From Lumnitzera littorea (Eukaryota; Streptophyta; Magnoliopsida; Myrtales; Combretaceae): a stretch of DNA of 64,000 bases. The notes beneath the pieces are model-generated. The model saw nothing but the letters and a program-made list of their open reading frames with translations. It had not been told where the DNA came from and ran no database searches. A program made the translations under genes and the position numbers. Below are positions 12,524-24,493 of this stretch, one piece after another; the first letter of the stretch is position 1; each line of letters begins with the position of its first letter. The stretch is from the NCBI GenBank assembly GCA_024138015.1, contig JAMXBB010000006.1:72135752-72199751 (forward strand), given 5' to 3'.

Positions 12524-13320
12524 ATTACTTCAATGGAAATGGTATTACAATTGTTAAGCCTATCATGGTCTCACTCTAAACCTTCATGATTAAGATAACT
12601 TTGATCTCATCCAATAGCTAAGTGTATTATGCTATTGCTCTACTGCATCACAATTGAGGTCACTTCAGCTCCATGATTGCATACAGTTGCAAAAATGGGC
12701 ATTTCGTTTGCCATGTGCTTAAGAGCGTATACTTCTATCAAGTGACTATAGATAACATGATCTAACTATTTTAACCATTTATGAATGAGGTCACTTCAAC
12801 CTCATCTCTACAGAATGGCATTATGGCTACTAAGCCTACTATGGAGTTGCTTCAACCTCTCACAAGAAAGATCACTTCGATCTTATGAGAAATGTTGCAA
12901 AAATGGGCATTGCATCCACTACATATTGAAGAGCATATGCTTCTACTAAGAAACTACAACTACTATGATCTGATTGCTTCAACCATTCATAGATGAGGTC
13001 ACTTCAACCTCGACTCCCCAGAAAAGTGTTATGGCTACTAGCCCTATTGTAAGATTGCTTTAACCCGTTACAGCTGAGATTACTTTGATCTTGCAAGTAA
13101 GGTCGTAGAAATGAGCATTTTGCTCGCTGTATGTTCAAGAGCCTATGCTTTTACTAAGCAACTACAGCTATCGTGATTTGATTGCTTCAAGCATTCATGG
13201 ATGAGGTCACTTCGACCTCAACTCTAAGGAAAGGTAATATAGCTGCCAAGCCTACTGCGAGATTACTTTAACCTATCATAGTCGAGATCATTTCAATCCC
13301 ATAATTAAGGAACATAGCTA
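12524..13320. repeat. 208-bp tandem array, about 3.5 copies
   Basis: The landmark cttctactaag occurs at 12732, 12940 and 13148, exactly 208 bp apart each time. The landmark gattgcttcaa(c/g)cattca recurs at 12972 and 13180 with the same period. A more diverged copy lies upstream (12524-12731). Inside each unit two related submotifs (gattgcttcaacc ... gaggtcacttcaacctc and gattgctttaaccc ... gagattactttgatctt) lie 81 and 127 bp apart, so the unit itself may derive from an older shorter repeat. No coding frame is maintained. Confidence 0.85.
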
Positions 13321-13344
13321 GTGATCCTGGATAAACCTATGTGT

Positions 13345-13630
13345 TTTAGGATTGTGGTGGCAATATTAGCTATACTAGATCAGGTGGTAATATTAGTTAC
13401 ACCAGTTTTGGTTTCATAGAAACCATTAATAAGGGATAATAGGTGACAATGCTAGCTACACTCGATGAGATAGCAATGTTAGCTACACTAGTTTTGTTTT
13501 CATAGGGACGATCAACAAGGGATAGTAGGGGGTAATGTTAGCTATACCTAATGAGGTGGTAATGTTAGCTACACTAATTTTTGTTTTATAGAGATTATTA
13601 ATAAGGGATAGTAGGGGACAATGTTAAGTA
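13345..13630. repeat. 86-bp tandem array, 3+ copies, interrupted by an insertion
   Basis: The motif aagggatagtagggg occurs at 13431, 13517 and 13603, 86 bp apart, and a diverged version starts at 13345. Each unit carries two copies of the phrase aatgttagctacact about 30 bp apart. The array is broken at 13630 by an 827 bp insertion; matching phrases (tagctacacctaat) resume at 14461 and fade by about 14650. Confidence 0.85.
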
Positions 13631-14457
13631 TAGGGGTAAGAGCAATTTGATTTGGTATGGTTTACGTTACCCCCTCCCCTCTTACTAAATCAAACCTAAA
13701 ATTAATGGTTCGATTTTCTTTTTTCTTAATTTCAAACCTAGTCGTATAGCTTGGTTCGTAAATTTTTTGAACCTAAAATTAAATGATTGGGTTCGTGGTT
13801 CGAACTTTGTTTTTTCATTTGATGCGAGTGAAGTGTCTAATTTTTTTATTTTTGTTAAATTTGGAATCTATATCATTATGTCCAATTTTTCAATAAAATA
13901 TGATTCATATATTTTATTCCAACTTCAACCAATATGCATACAAGGCAGTTCTCTTAGGCTTGTTTGAATTTCAAAAGGAAACCTAAGGTTTTAGTTTTGA
14001 GAATTCTAACTCTAAATGGATTATATTGTTAAGATGACTACAATAACAATACGTAGCATCAACTATGGCACGACTATAGCAATCGATAATGCAACAAATG
14101 ATTATGACTTTGACTTGTGACTTATGAGAGAGATGACGAGAATAAGGTGATGTTGTGATTGTAAATTGGAAAGAGGAGAGGTGTAGCTTTAGTCTGATTC
14201 TTTTTAGAAGAAGAATAACATTTACTTTTATTTTTAATGTTAGGTAACATACATTGCAGCCTAGTAATTAATAATTTCATGGAATTTTTTTTTAAGTCTA
14301 ACTAATACAGTTTGATTTGGATTACTAAATTGAACCATGAACTATTTGATTGAAAGCAAATTGAATCAATAACTGAATTGTATGAAAAAAAAAAAACCAA
14401 ATTTTTAATTTAGTTCATAGTTCAGTTAATAGTTCACGGTTAATTTGCTCACCCCTA
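13631..14457. mobile_element. hAT-like non-autonomous DNA transposon, 827 bp
   Basis: The insert starts TAGGGGTAAGAGCAA and ends TTGCTCACCCCTA, so the ends are short inverted repeats differing by one indel, of the TAGGGGTG type common in plant hAT-like elements. The flanking octamers gttaagta and gcttagct are a plausible decayed 8-bp target duplication of the array phrase gttagcta. Internally it holds GGTTCG/CGAACC-rich segments and no transposase frame. Support is strong for insertion, since the same array phrase is split between both sides, and moderate for superfamily. Confidence 0.6.
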
Positions 14458-14859
14458 GCTTAGCTACACCTAATCATATTTGTGAACAAATCACCATGGT
14501 AGCAATGATAGCTATACCATGGTGGTTAAAAGACACTTGTCAAGAGGATGCTTCAATTGCTTGACAACAAAGGGTGACATTAGCTACACTTATGCATCAT
14601 GGGCTTATAGAAACGATGTTTGCCCTACGTAGTGTAAAGGGATTGTCCTAGCTTCAAGGGGTAAGGTGATGCTAAAAAATTTTTCCTTTATTAAGGTTAA
14701 GCTAATTGTCAAAAGATATGTACAAACAATCAAAACAGATGGGTAAAAGAAAATATCACTTCATAAATAAAGTTGAATTTATTTCTTCCTTTTAGAGGAT
14801 GATTACAAATGATGGATAGATTTTACCTTTAATATATGATCAAATATTTTTACAAAACT

Positions 14860-15320
14860 CTACTTGCTATCATTGTCTTCAATCTCCATCATACGAATGT
14901 TGTTGTCTTCAACAACCAATTCACCTTTTTGTATTCTCTTTTGGAATATCCATCTTATATTCCTGTAATCCTTGGTGGCATCATTAATAACTCTATGATA
15001 CTGGCAATATTCAGGATCATTCTTCTCTTGTGTGGTAGGCTCTTTATTTACCCTTAGTAATTTGATATTCCTGTCCTTGATCCATTTATCAAGAATTGCA
15101 TCAACTTTGTCAATCAAACATGGGAATGGTAGAGCATTCCTGGAGACCTCATTTCTTTGCTTTGGTGGATATTATTTGTTTTAGTATTTTGGTAGTGATG
15201 TACATGATGAACATAACCGTGTTCTTGAATTGGCACTAGAATTAGATTGTGAAAGATTAGAGGTTGTGACACAATTGTATCACTTACAGGTACATTAATA
15301 TAGGTATGAGATTCTTGCAT
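14860..15320 (-). pseudogene. Ty3/gypsy gag C-terminal relic
   Basis: Two overlapping minus-strand frames (15320-15114 and 15117-14860) are offset by a frameshift at about 15115. The second gives ILDKWIKDRNIKL followed by DPEYCQYHRVIN and then a segment like KWIFQKRIQKGEL. In plant gypsy gag proteins the corresponding part is a linker followed by a Cys/His knuckle of the form YCxYHRxxxHxxxxC. Here the second His and the last Cys are replaced by Asp and Tyr, so metal binding would be lost. No protease or reverse transcriptase follows downstream on this strand. The upstream end meets plus-strand Athila-like sequence at about 15330. Confidence 0.6.
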
Positions 15321-15329
15321 ATTTGAGTT

Positions 15330-17239
15330 GAAGTGTTGAATTTTATTACTTTATATGCCTTGTTCTTCATTTTAGCACTTAGGGATTTAGTGTTTAATCA
15401 AATATACAAGAGCTATTGATCATGTCCTTAAGGAATTGCGAGTTTAAGCATGCTTGGAATTTCTTTTGTAATAATAGTTGCTAGGATTGCACGAATGATT
15501 TCTCAAGAAAATAACTACATTTTGCATGCATGCTAAGTTTTTGACAAAATTCCTCTATGAGTTATAGTGTTTATTTTCCACACTTAGTCATGATTTTTTA
15601 TCTATTTCTTTATTCTAAGTGTGGGGAAGCTCTAATGTATTAGAAATTTGACTTAAATATTGTTTCCTTTTGTAGAGAAACATGGTATTAAGAGTTAAAT
15701 TATAAGTTAAGAAGAAGGAACTTAAGAAAAGAGTTTGGTTGAAGATGTTGATGATGAGCAAGAGGATGAAGAATATAAAGAGGATGAGGATAAAGTTATA
15801 GATGATGCCTTCGATTAGGAGGATTGTGGAGTCAATGCCTTAGAACTCTGAAGCTCATCTTAGAGATTGCATTTGATTTGGACTACTTCAGACTTCAGAC
15901 TTCTTACATTGATGAATTATGTTAAATTTTCAAGTGAGTAGCAGTTTTTATTTCCCATTTTTATATCGTCTTACCTATGACAATTTTGATTGATACATTT
16001 TATATTATGTGACTTAATTCGTACATTGGATACAATATATGATTTTAAGTGTGGAAAAGAGGATATAGAAATATATAGAAACTTTTGCTACTTATGAGAC
16101 CAATTTTTTTACATTTAACCCAATTTTATTGTTTTATTAACTTGCAATTATTTGGAATTGATAACTTCCAATGAGTTGAATGCAATTTGAATACTTGATT
16201 TTTAATGTTTGATATATATGATGCTAGAGTTAATAAGTAAATCCTTTGTGGAGTAAAGTTACGGACTATTTAGCCTAGGATTTTAGTACTTAGGATTAGA
16301 GCAACATCAATGGTTAGGAGTTAGTTACGATTATTTTCAAAGCTTACTTTGATGTATACTTGTCTTTTAGATGACTTTAGAGCCCTATAATTCTTAGTAA
16401 ATAAACAAATAAAATTTGTCTTTTGAGAAACCTTTGAAAAGTTGAAATAGTTGGAGGTAAAAAGTGATAATATATATATATATATATATAAAGGGAAAAA
16501 TTAGTTAGAATTCACCTTGGTCCTTCATAAAAGCGAGGTTGAAATTCACTGCCAATGCTGAAATAAGCTTAAAGGATAAGTTGGTATGGATCAGCTTTAG
16601 TCCTTTAGAAGAGCAAGGTTCTTTTCCATTACCATTATAATGGATTGGTCGATATGGATCAATCGATATGGATCAGTCTTAGTTTGTTAGAAGAGTAAGA
16701 TCCTTTCCTACTGCCAATACAATTGTCTTTGAATAATGTGCTTAATTAATAACATAAATTCAATGAATTTGAAGCCTTCCAACTAAAGCATGAACTAAGG
16801 GAAGGATCAGAGGATGAGTGGATGTAATATGTGTTTACTTCGAGTTATAGTGCTTAACAAGATTGAAGAGAAGGTTGTATATATTTTAGTTAAGTAGGTT
16901 AAAATTTTTATGACTCTTTCTTAATTGGTGAAATGTTAAATCTAATCTTGAGTATGGAATCCTTGATTAAATGATTCAGTTAAACTTTAATTTATATAGA
17001 TTAACTTATGAACTCCAGTACTTTGTGTCTTTTGGACATTAGGAAAAAAAGATTGAATATAAGAGTTAAGAAAGTTATTTAAAGAAAATTAATTGGATTT
17101 GCAAGTTGAATTTTTCCAGTTTAAGTGTAAATTTTGGTCGGTTTCCTAGGTAGTGATTATTTTTTACTTAAGAATTCTTATGTTGATTTTTTTTTTTTAT
17201 TTGCTTGAGTTTAAGCAATTTCTTAAGTGTGGGGAAGTT
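15330..17239 (+). mobile_element. 3' internal region of an Athila-like gypsy element
   Basis: The segment precedes a polypurine tract and LTR. The phrase aagtgtgggga, typical of the 3' untranslated part of Athila/env-class elements, occurs at about 15620 and 17224, with a variant at about 16037. At 15700-15830 a frame ends in a very acidic stretch (repeated D/E with EDEEYKEDED), as the last ORF of Athila-type elements often does. No gag-pol is present and the 5' half is missing, with the minus-strand gag relic abutting instead. An (AT)n microsatellite lies at about 16468-16490. Confidence 0.55.
17224..17239 (+). other. Polypurine tract of the Athila-like element
   Basis: AAGTGTGGGGAAGTT lies directly before the LTR TG. 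It fixes orientation as plus. Confidence 0.7.
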
Positions 17240-17663
17240 TGATAAGTTCCTAATAGCACATATTTTATTTAGTGATTTTTTATGATTTTCCTTGATATTT
17301 GAATTTATTTTTAGATAATAATACTTAATTGAGTAGAATTTTATTTTCTAGGTTTTGAAATGATCTAGACAAGAAAATGAGAAGACATAAACAAATTTTA
17401 CCTAAGTTGAAGCTGAAATGATCAAGTTATGAAGGTTTGATGATTGATACAACCAAATGACATAACTATAACATTTCCAAGCAAAATTGGAGTTAACTTT
17501 TAACTATTATAGCTTAAGACACAACCATGTTGTCGGTCGTATTGTTTCCATTTAAAAAAAAAAAAGAAAACAAATGTGAAGCACAGTTAAGTACATAACC
17601 AAAAGATATGGTTGTATCATCGGTTGTGTCTTTTCTAGCCAACCTATTTTTTTTATCTCTTCA

Positions 17664-17670
17664 TATATAA
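17664..17670 (+). promoter_or_regulatory. TATA box of the Athila-like LTR
   Basis: TATATAAAGCC within the LTR. The R region would start around 17695. Confidence 0.6.
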
Positions 17671-18419
17671 AGCCTTGTTAAGGTTTATTTGAGGAGGAAC
17701 TTTTAAGGAGTCTTTGAAGTCAAGAATAATAAATAAAGTATGGAGAAGAGAAGATTTCAAGATTTAATTTTGTTTGGATTTCTTTATGCTTTTTTCTATT
17801 CTTTTCTATACTTTGTTTTTAGATTTCTATTTTGCGATGTATAGAGAGTAGAATCTTAGTATCTAGGTTTTGTGGAACTTAGATCTATTCATGTGATACT
17901 ATTATTACTTGATTAATTTAGTTCTTTATTATTTTCTTGATTCAACTATGTTTGCTTCATAATTTAGATTATTAATTCCACATGTAGTAATCTAGAATTT
18001 GATATCTTATAATAAAATCAAGAGATTTTATATAAGATTAGATCTAGGCATAGTTAATGAGGATTGTTGCAAGATTTAAGATAATTTGCAAGATTCTTCT
18101 AGAATTTCAAATTAAAGCATAGAGAATTCATTGTTCAATAATACAGTCTTAGGTCATACTATTGAGAAGAGATTCTAATAGTTAATTCTAAAGTTAAGGT
18201 TAATAGGCTTGAGAAAGTGATTAATTTAACAAAGAATTCTCTTATTCAAGAAAGATCAAAGAATAAATTACATGATCTTTAGGAAAATCACATGTTAGAT
18301 TTAGGAGAAACAAGATCTAAGAGAAACAAAATCTAAGTACAACATTGAATCTTGAATAAATTTCCAATTGAATTGTTTTCTTGTTAATTCTTGAATTTCA
18401 TCTTACTTAATCTTTAAGT

Positions 18420-18491
18420 TAGTTCTAGTAATAATTTAGATTTACTTCTTTAAGTTACTTCTAGTAATAATTTAGATTTACTTCTTTTAGT
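18420..18491. repeat. 36-bp tandem duplication inside the LTR
   Basis: ttctagtaataatttagatt occurs at 18423 and again at 18459, nearly identical, 36 bp apart. Confidence 0.85.
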
Positions 18492-18635
18492 ATCTTGAAA
18501 TTTAATTTACTGGCTAGATAATAAAGTTCTAATGAGTACAAGTAGTCAGAGTCCTTGAGGAATCAACACTTAGACTTAATGCACTATATTATAAATTGAT
18601 AAGTGCACTTACTTAATACATCACCTATCAGAGAC

Positions 18636-21600
18636 AGAATTTGCTAAATTCAAATCCAATAAAGAAAAAGATAGAAATGCGTTATATAATATTCAACTAG
18701 CAATGGGGGATCTAACTTTTCCTAGAATTAGTGATGTTACCAATGCAAAACAAGCATAGGATACATTAAAGGAGAAGTTCTAAGGCAATGAAAAGGTACA
18801 TCTTGTGAAACTTTAATTTCTTAGAAGGGACTTTGAAAATATTAGAATGAGAGATTTTGAGACCATAAATGATTATTATACTAGAGTAAATTAAGTGGTG
18901 ACTTAAATGAGAGCCTTTGAAGAAACTATAACTGATAAAAGAGTAGTAGAAAAGATATTAGGGAAAAATACAAATAACCTTTGTAAACTTTGACTTAAGT
19001 GCAGATTAACTTCTTGAACTTTTACAGTATAGTTTTTGGTCTCTAAACTTCCATAAATTGGCAAATAACTCCTATAGGTTAAAAATAACCCCTTTAAACT
19101 TTGATTTTGGTATGTAAACATCTCTTAAACTTTAATTTTAGTATGTAAATACCCTTAAACAACCTTTTAGTTTAGTGGGTTGTTTACACACTAAAATCAA
19201 AATTTAAGGGGTTATTCTTAATCTCTTGAGATTAGTTGCCAATTTATGAAGGTGTAGGGACTAAAAACCATACTTTAAAAGTTTAGGGGATCAATTCACA
19301 CTTAGGTTAAAGTTTAAGTAGGTTATTTGTAATTTCCCTAAAATATTAATCGCTTCTAGAAAAATATGATTCAATTGTGACTATTATTGAGGAGACAAAA
19401 GATTTAGCTACCCTATTAGTTACTGAATTGATTAGCCCTCTAGAAGCATATGAAAAGAGATTGAATAGGCATGACAAATCTACATGGGAGAAAGCCTTTC
19501 AATGCAAACTAAATTTTGAGTCTTGGAACTTTAGAAGTGGTGAGATGAAAAATGAAGATAGAAGAATCAGAAATAAAGGGAGTGGAGGAAAAAGAAGAAA
19601 GCACCCACCGTGTTAAATTTGTAAGAGTACCAATCATCAAGAGAAAGATTGTGGATACAAAGGAAGGCCATATTGTCAAAATTGTAATAAATTTGGCCAT
19701 CTTACAAAAGATTGTCATTTTAAGGAGAGGTATAAAGCCAATTACTCTGAAGAAGAAAGTGATTATCTATTTTATGCTTGCCATGCTACTATTGAGACCA
19801 AAGGAGATACATGGTGTTTGGATGGTGGTTGTAGCAACTATATGACATGCAAAGAAAGCATTTTTCAAGACAGACACATCAGTCAGTTCTAAAGTGAGGC
19901 TTAGAAATTGAGAGCTTGTGGCTATTGAAGGAAAAGGTACTATTACAATTGAGAAAAAGAAAGATATGCATCTAATCCAAGATGTCTTACTTGTACCGAG
20001 TCTAGAGACAAATTTTCTTAGTGTTGGGCAAATGATGGAAAGGGGATACTACTTACTATTCAAAGGAGACTCCTATACCATATATGATAAAGAAGACAAA
20101 GGCAAGGAGATTGCAAAAGGCAAGATGTAAGAACAAAGAAATTTTCCCATCCAATGGCACCATAAAACACAAGTGGCTATGAAAGTAAATTAAGAAAAGT
20201 CATTACTTTAGCATAAGAGACTTGGCCATTGCAACTTCTTGGCGTTGAAGATTCTATAAAAGAAGAACATGATGTCAAGTTTACCAATGACCGTGAAGGT
20301 TACATGCTTGGGAAGTATCATAAAAAATCATTCCCTTTAGGTCAAGCATAGAGAGCTAAAGCACTACTGGAACTCATACACACAAATGTGTATGGACCTA
20401 TGAAAACACCATCCTTTGAGAATTGTAAGTACTTCAACCTCTTTATTGATGATTACACTAATATGACATTGGTCTATTTTATGCATAAAAAATTTGAAGT
20501 ATTTGAGATTTTTAAGAAATTAAAGAGATATGTTGAAAAACAGAACGAATATCATATCAAAACAATCAGAAGTGATAGAGGTAAAGAATATATTTCAAAG
20601 GTGTTTAGTAAATTCTATGAAGATGAAGGAGTTAAATACCAACTTACAATTGGATATCCATTGAAACAAAACAATGTATCGAAAAGGAAGAATCACACAG
20701 TTATGGTGATGGCCAGATCTATGCTAGAAGAGAAGAAGATGCCAAAGATGGTTTAGGCTAAAGTAGTGTATAGAACAATCTATCCACTTAACAGATGTCC
20801 AATTAGAGCAATGCAAGATGAAATACCTATTGAAGCTTGGAGTGGACAAAAGCTATCAATACAACATCTTTGTATACGTAGAAGTATTTGCTATGTACAT
20901 ATCCCAGTAGTGAAGAGACATAAGTTGGAAGAGAAAACTGAAAAGGGCATCTACCTGGGCTACAGTATACAATCTAAAGGATATAGAATCGACAGTCTAA
21001 AGACCAAGAAACTTATCGTCAACAAGCATGTTGAGTTTGATGAATGTGCTACCTAGAATTGGAATAAAGAGAAAGAAAGAAAGCACGTTAGTGCTAAGAA
21101 TGGAATTCTCTCCTAGATTTAATGATTAGGAAGAGAGGACTCCTAACTTACTTGTAGCATCAACTTCATGAGCAGAAGGAGAATCATCTTTAAAATCATC
21201 TCCTAGAAAGTCAAGGCTTTTTTCAAAAATATATGTAACGTGCTACTTTGTAGCTATAAAGCCATAGAGCTTCAAAGATGCAATGAGACAAGTTGTATCG
21301 GTTACAGCAATGAAAGATGAGATAAACATGATTAAGAAAAATGAGACGTGGGAGCTTTTAAAGCCATCATCAAACAAAGATGTCATTAAAGTCAAGTGGG
21401 TCTGTAAAGTAAAGTCTAACCTTGACAACTCAATTTAGAAGTACAAACTCAGATTGGTAGCAAAGGGTTACTCTTAGATTCCTGGAGTAAACTATAAAGA
21501 GACATTTGCTCTAGTTACTCAACTAGACGCCATTCAAGCTTTAATAATACTAATAGCATAGAAAGACTGGAGAATATATTAGCTTGATATAAAGTCAACA

Positions 21601-22811
21601 TTCTTGGATGGCTATCTAGAGGAAGACATATACACTTAATAGCCTCTAAGGTTTGGGGTCAAAGGTGAAGATGACAAAGTCCTTAAACTAAAGAAGGCAC
21701 TATACGGCCTTAAGCAAGCACCATGAGTTTAATATAGTAGAATTGATCAATATTTTATTGAACAATTATTTAAGAGGAGCTATAATGAGGCTACTCTTTA
21801 CATCAAAACCTAACATAACAATACTCCTATTGTGTCCTTATATATAAATGATCTCATATGTATAGGTAACAATGAGTGTTTGGTTCAATGGTTCAAGGAA
21901 GACATGATGAAGACCTTTGAAATGATAGGCCTAGGTTTGATGCAGTGTTCCTTAGTATTAAAGTCTATTAAGAAGATGATGGGATATTCATCCATAAACA
22001 GAAGTATACTAAAAATCTATTGAAGAAATTTAACATGATTAACTATAAAGCAGTGGCTACACCATTAGTAACAAATGAGAAGATGTAGAAAGAGGATAGA
22101 TCGCAAGCTATAATTGCATCCGGATATAGAATCTTCATAGGAAGTTTACTATACCTAATGATGACTCATCTAAACCTAATGTATGTTACTAGCTTGTTAT
22201 CAAGGTTTATGCAGTATCCAAGTAAGGTGCACTTTGGAGTAGCAAAGTGAGTTCTACGGTACTTGCAGAGTACTAAAGACTATGGTATATGGTATAAGTA
22301 AACAAGCAACTATAAATTGATAGGATACACAGATAACGATTAGGTAGAATCTATTGATGGCATGAAAAGTACATTAAGTTATGCATTCAATCTTGGATTA
22401 AAAGTATTTTCATGATCATTAAAGAAAACAAGAGACATTTGCACAATCATTTGCTGAAGTCGAGTATATTATAGTAGTAGCAACTGCCCATTCAAGCAGT
22501 ATGGCTTTGAAGACTACTAGAAAACATGTGTAAGCCTCAAGAAGATCCAACTACCATATTATGTGACAACAAATTAGCTATTACAATAGCAAAGAATCCA
22601 ATGCATCATAGTAGAATGAAGCACATTGCAGTTAAGTATCATTTTTTTTTTTCTTTTTTGGTGAGAGGCTACTACTACTAAGGAAATCAACATGAATCAT
22701 CGTAAGATGAAAGATCTAGTAGCAGATATTTTTACTAAGGCACTCCTATGAGCAAGGTTCGTGATCTTATGAAAAATGCTTAGAGTTATATTGAAGTGTA
22801 TCAAGGAGGAG
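18636..22811 (+). pseudogene. Ty1/copia gag-pol pseudogene (5' truncated)
   Basis: Domains follow in the copia order protease-integrase-RT-RNase H. Gag (UBN2 type) covers 18636-19600, beginning in mid-domain. Two CCHC knuckles follow (C-x2-C-x4-H-x4-C from 19611 and from 19674; the first has a stop inside). The protease core is WCLDGGCSNYM at about 19810 (DSG changed to DGG). The integrase core is at 20380-21053, with first catalytic Asp changed to Asn (IHTNV), second kept (RSDRG) and Glu changed to Lys (VSKRKN). RT covers about 21240-22060, its YVDD box reading YIND, and diverged RNase H reaches 22790, ending ADIFTKAL. Stops and frameshifts occur throughout. The 5' end was displaced by the Athila-like insertion, and gag also holds a MITE. 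It is an inactive genomic fossil. Confidence 0.9.
18961..19339. mobile_element. Mutator-type MITE inserted in copia gag, 379 bp
   Basis: The two halves are imperfect inverted copies over almost the full length. The left end reads gggaaaaatacaaataacc; the complement of the right end reads agggaaattacaaataacc. It is flanked by aagatatta (18952-18960) and aaaatatta (19340-19348), a 9-bp duplication with one mismatch, the size expected for Mutator elements. Removing the insert and one duplicate restores the gag reading frame (VVEKIL then IASRKYDS), which confirms the boundaries. It encodes nothing. Confidence 0.85.
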
Positions 22812-23145
22812 TATTAACATTGATACACTTTGGCCCATTTCAAGTCCAAGTCCATCATATCAACCATATTCCAAAAAAAAAAACGTTAGGTGGAGTCTCT
22901 AGAACATGTTAGTTTATATATTTTCATATAACGTTCTAGAGACTAGTTGTAATCTTCCAGATGATAAATGAAGCCTTCTAGATAGTAATTTGTAACCTTT
23001 GGATCAAGTTGATTTCTACAATCTATTGAAGAGGAGAATGCTGACAAATAAGTAGCCTTCCTTCATTTGTAACCAAGTTAGAAAAATTCAAAAATGCATA
23101 AATACTTCTATCTCAAAGTAAGAAATAGTACATTTAATATTATCT
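22812..23145 (+). mobile_element. 3' LTR of the copia element (approximate end)
   Basis: Directly after the purine tract tcaaggaggag (22801-22811) the LTR starts with a mutated TG (tattaacattgatacac). It contains a TATA-like tttatatatttt at about 22910 and a typical ttgtaaccaagttag. The right end is unclear; I place it near 23145 because copia LTRs of this kind are 300-350 bp. Confidence 0.55.
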
Positions 23146-23500
23146 CATTATTTGTTAGGCTAATGGCATTGTGATACCTTAAATATAGAATTTCAATTAA
23201 CTATTTTTACATTCTTTGAAAAATAATTTAACCTATTTAAAGCTCAATGACAATCTACTAAGTGTTTTGCTCACACAATGGAAATTTTAGAGTTTAAAAT
23301 CATCAATTGTACTATTTTATAGGGGTTGCAGAGGGGCAACATTTTGAAATCATAGAGGACGTAACCACAATAGTTAAGTAGGTTAAACTCGCTAAAGTTT
23401 ATATTTCAGTTAGTATCAATAATGTCCTATTCTGTCATTATAAATTCAGATCTCACTTTCGTCTTTTTCATTATTATTCATTAAAAAAAAAGAAAAAAAA

Positions 23501-23757
23501 TTACACTTTTAGTCAATAAACTTTATCGCTTTTTCTAATTGAGTCATTGAACTTTTATTTTTTTTATTTCAATCATTAAACTTTTCAAAAGTTTGCAAAA
23601 AAGTTTTCCGTTAGTGAACTAATAGTTTTTTCATTAACAAATGACTCTTTTGTAAACTTTTGAAAAGTTTGAGAATTAAAATAGACAAAAAAATAAAAGT
23701 TTGAGAATTCAATTAAAAAAAGTAGTATAGTTTGAGGACTAAAAGTGTAAAGTGTAA
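23501..23757 (+). mobile_element. MITE copy 1, about 250 bp hairpin element
   Basis: Left end ttacacttttagtcaataaa and the complement of the right end ttacacttttagtcctcaaa match. The central part (ttcattaacaaatgactc) is itself imperfectly palindromic. It belongs to the same family as the copy at 24494, but in opposite orientation. Confidence 0.7.
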
Positions 23758-23939
23758 TTTCCATCTCCTTTTCCCTTTCCCTTTTTTTCTTTTAGGAACT
23801 ATATATTTATTTGTTTTTTGTTTACAACCTATATATATATATACATATTTGTTCCTTTAGGACATGATTTTTAATAGTACTTGTAACATAAAAAAAAAAG
23901 GTAAAATACTAATTTTGTTCATTTTTAAGTTGGGATACT

Positions 23940-24130
23940 CATGGTTTGGTTCAGTTTGATTCGGTTCCATTCAAAGGTCGAACCACATTTGAAAGGACTT
24001 AGTTTAAATCTTTAATGAACCAAACCACTTTTAATAGTTCGAGGTTCTAAACCAAACTACTTCAAATGTGGTTCAGTTCAGTTCGGTTTGGTTCTATTCG
24101 ATTTTGTTCGAACTACTTTTAAAAGTACTT
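23940..24130. repeat. GGTTCGG/CCGAACC-rich inverted-repeat fragment, hAT-like
   Basis: gaaccacatttgaa (23980-23993) and ttcaaatgtggttc (24061-24074) are perfect inverted copies, flanked by GGTTCGGTTTGG-type phrases on both sides. Composition resembles the interior of the element at 13631-14457. No clear termini were found, so this is probably a relic of a non-autonomous hAT-like element. Confidence 0.45.
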
Positions 24131-24493
24131 CGTTATATTTGATGATACTAATAGTTTCTGAAACTTTTAACCAAATATTAATGTTTAAAATGAAGAATAT
24201 TATGTAAGAATTAAAGCTACATAATATTATATTACAGTAATATCACATCTTAGGTGATAGTAAAAGCATAAAAATAATGAAAATATAAAATCCTAAAATG
24301 GAAATGGTAAGAAAAAAATATTGGTCCTTTCGATGTGAATTTTCCATTTCAGTTAAAAAATACTTCACATAATCAATTAAATCACGTTTAGTTTTCTTAA
24401 TAGAATCAAATCACGTTTAATTTTATAACCAATGTTTTTTACTAGAAAAATTAACAATAGATGAAAAAGAAAAAAAAAAAGAAAAAGAAAAAG

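Larger units (their letters stand above)
17240..18630 (+). mobile_element. 3' LTR of an Athila-like gypsy element, 1.39 kb
   Basis: The LTR begins TGATAAGTTCC and ends TCACCTATCA, so TGATA/TATCA are the inverted ends. A TATA box lies 425 bp in. Immediately downstream the sequence is in-frame copia gag, showing that this element inserted into an older copia element. The candidate target duplication gagac (18631-18635) cannot be checked because the 5' LTR is absent from the window. Confidence 0.8.

Noticed and set aside
18903..19121. 72-codon minus-strand frame
   Set aside because: It lies within the MITE at 18961-19339 and crosses its boundary into antisense gag.
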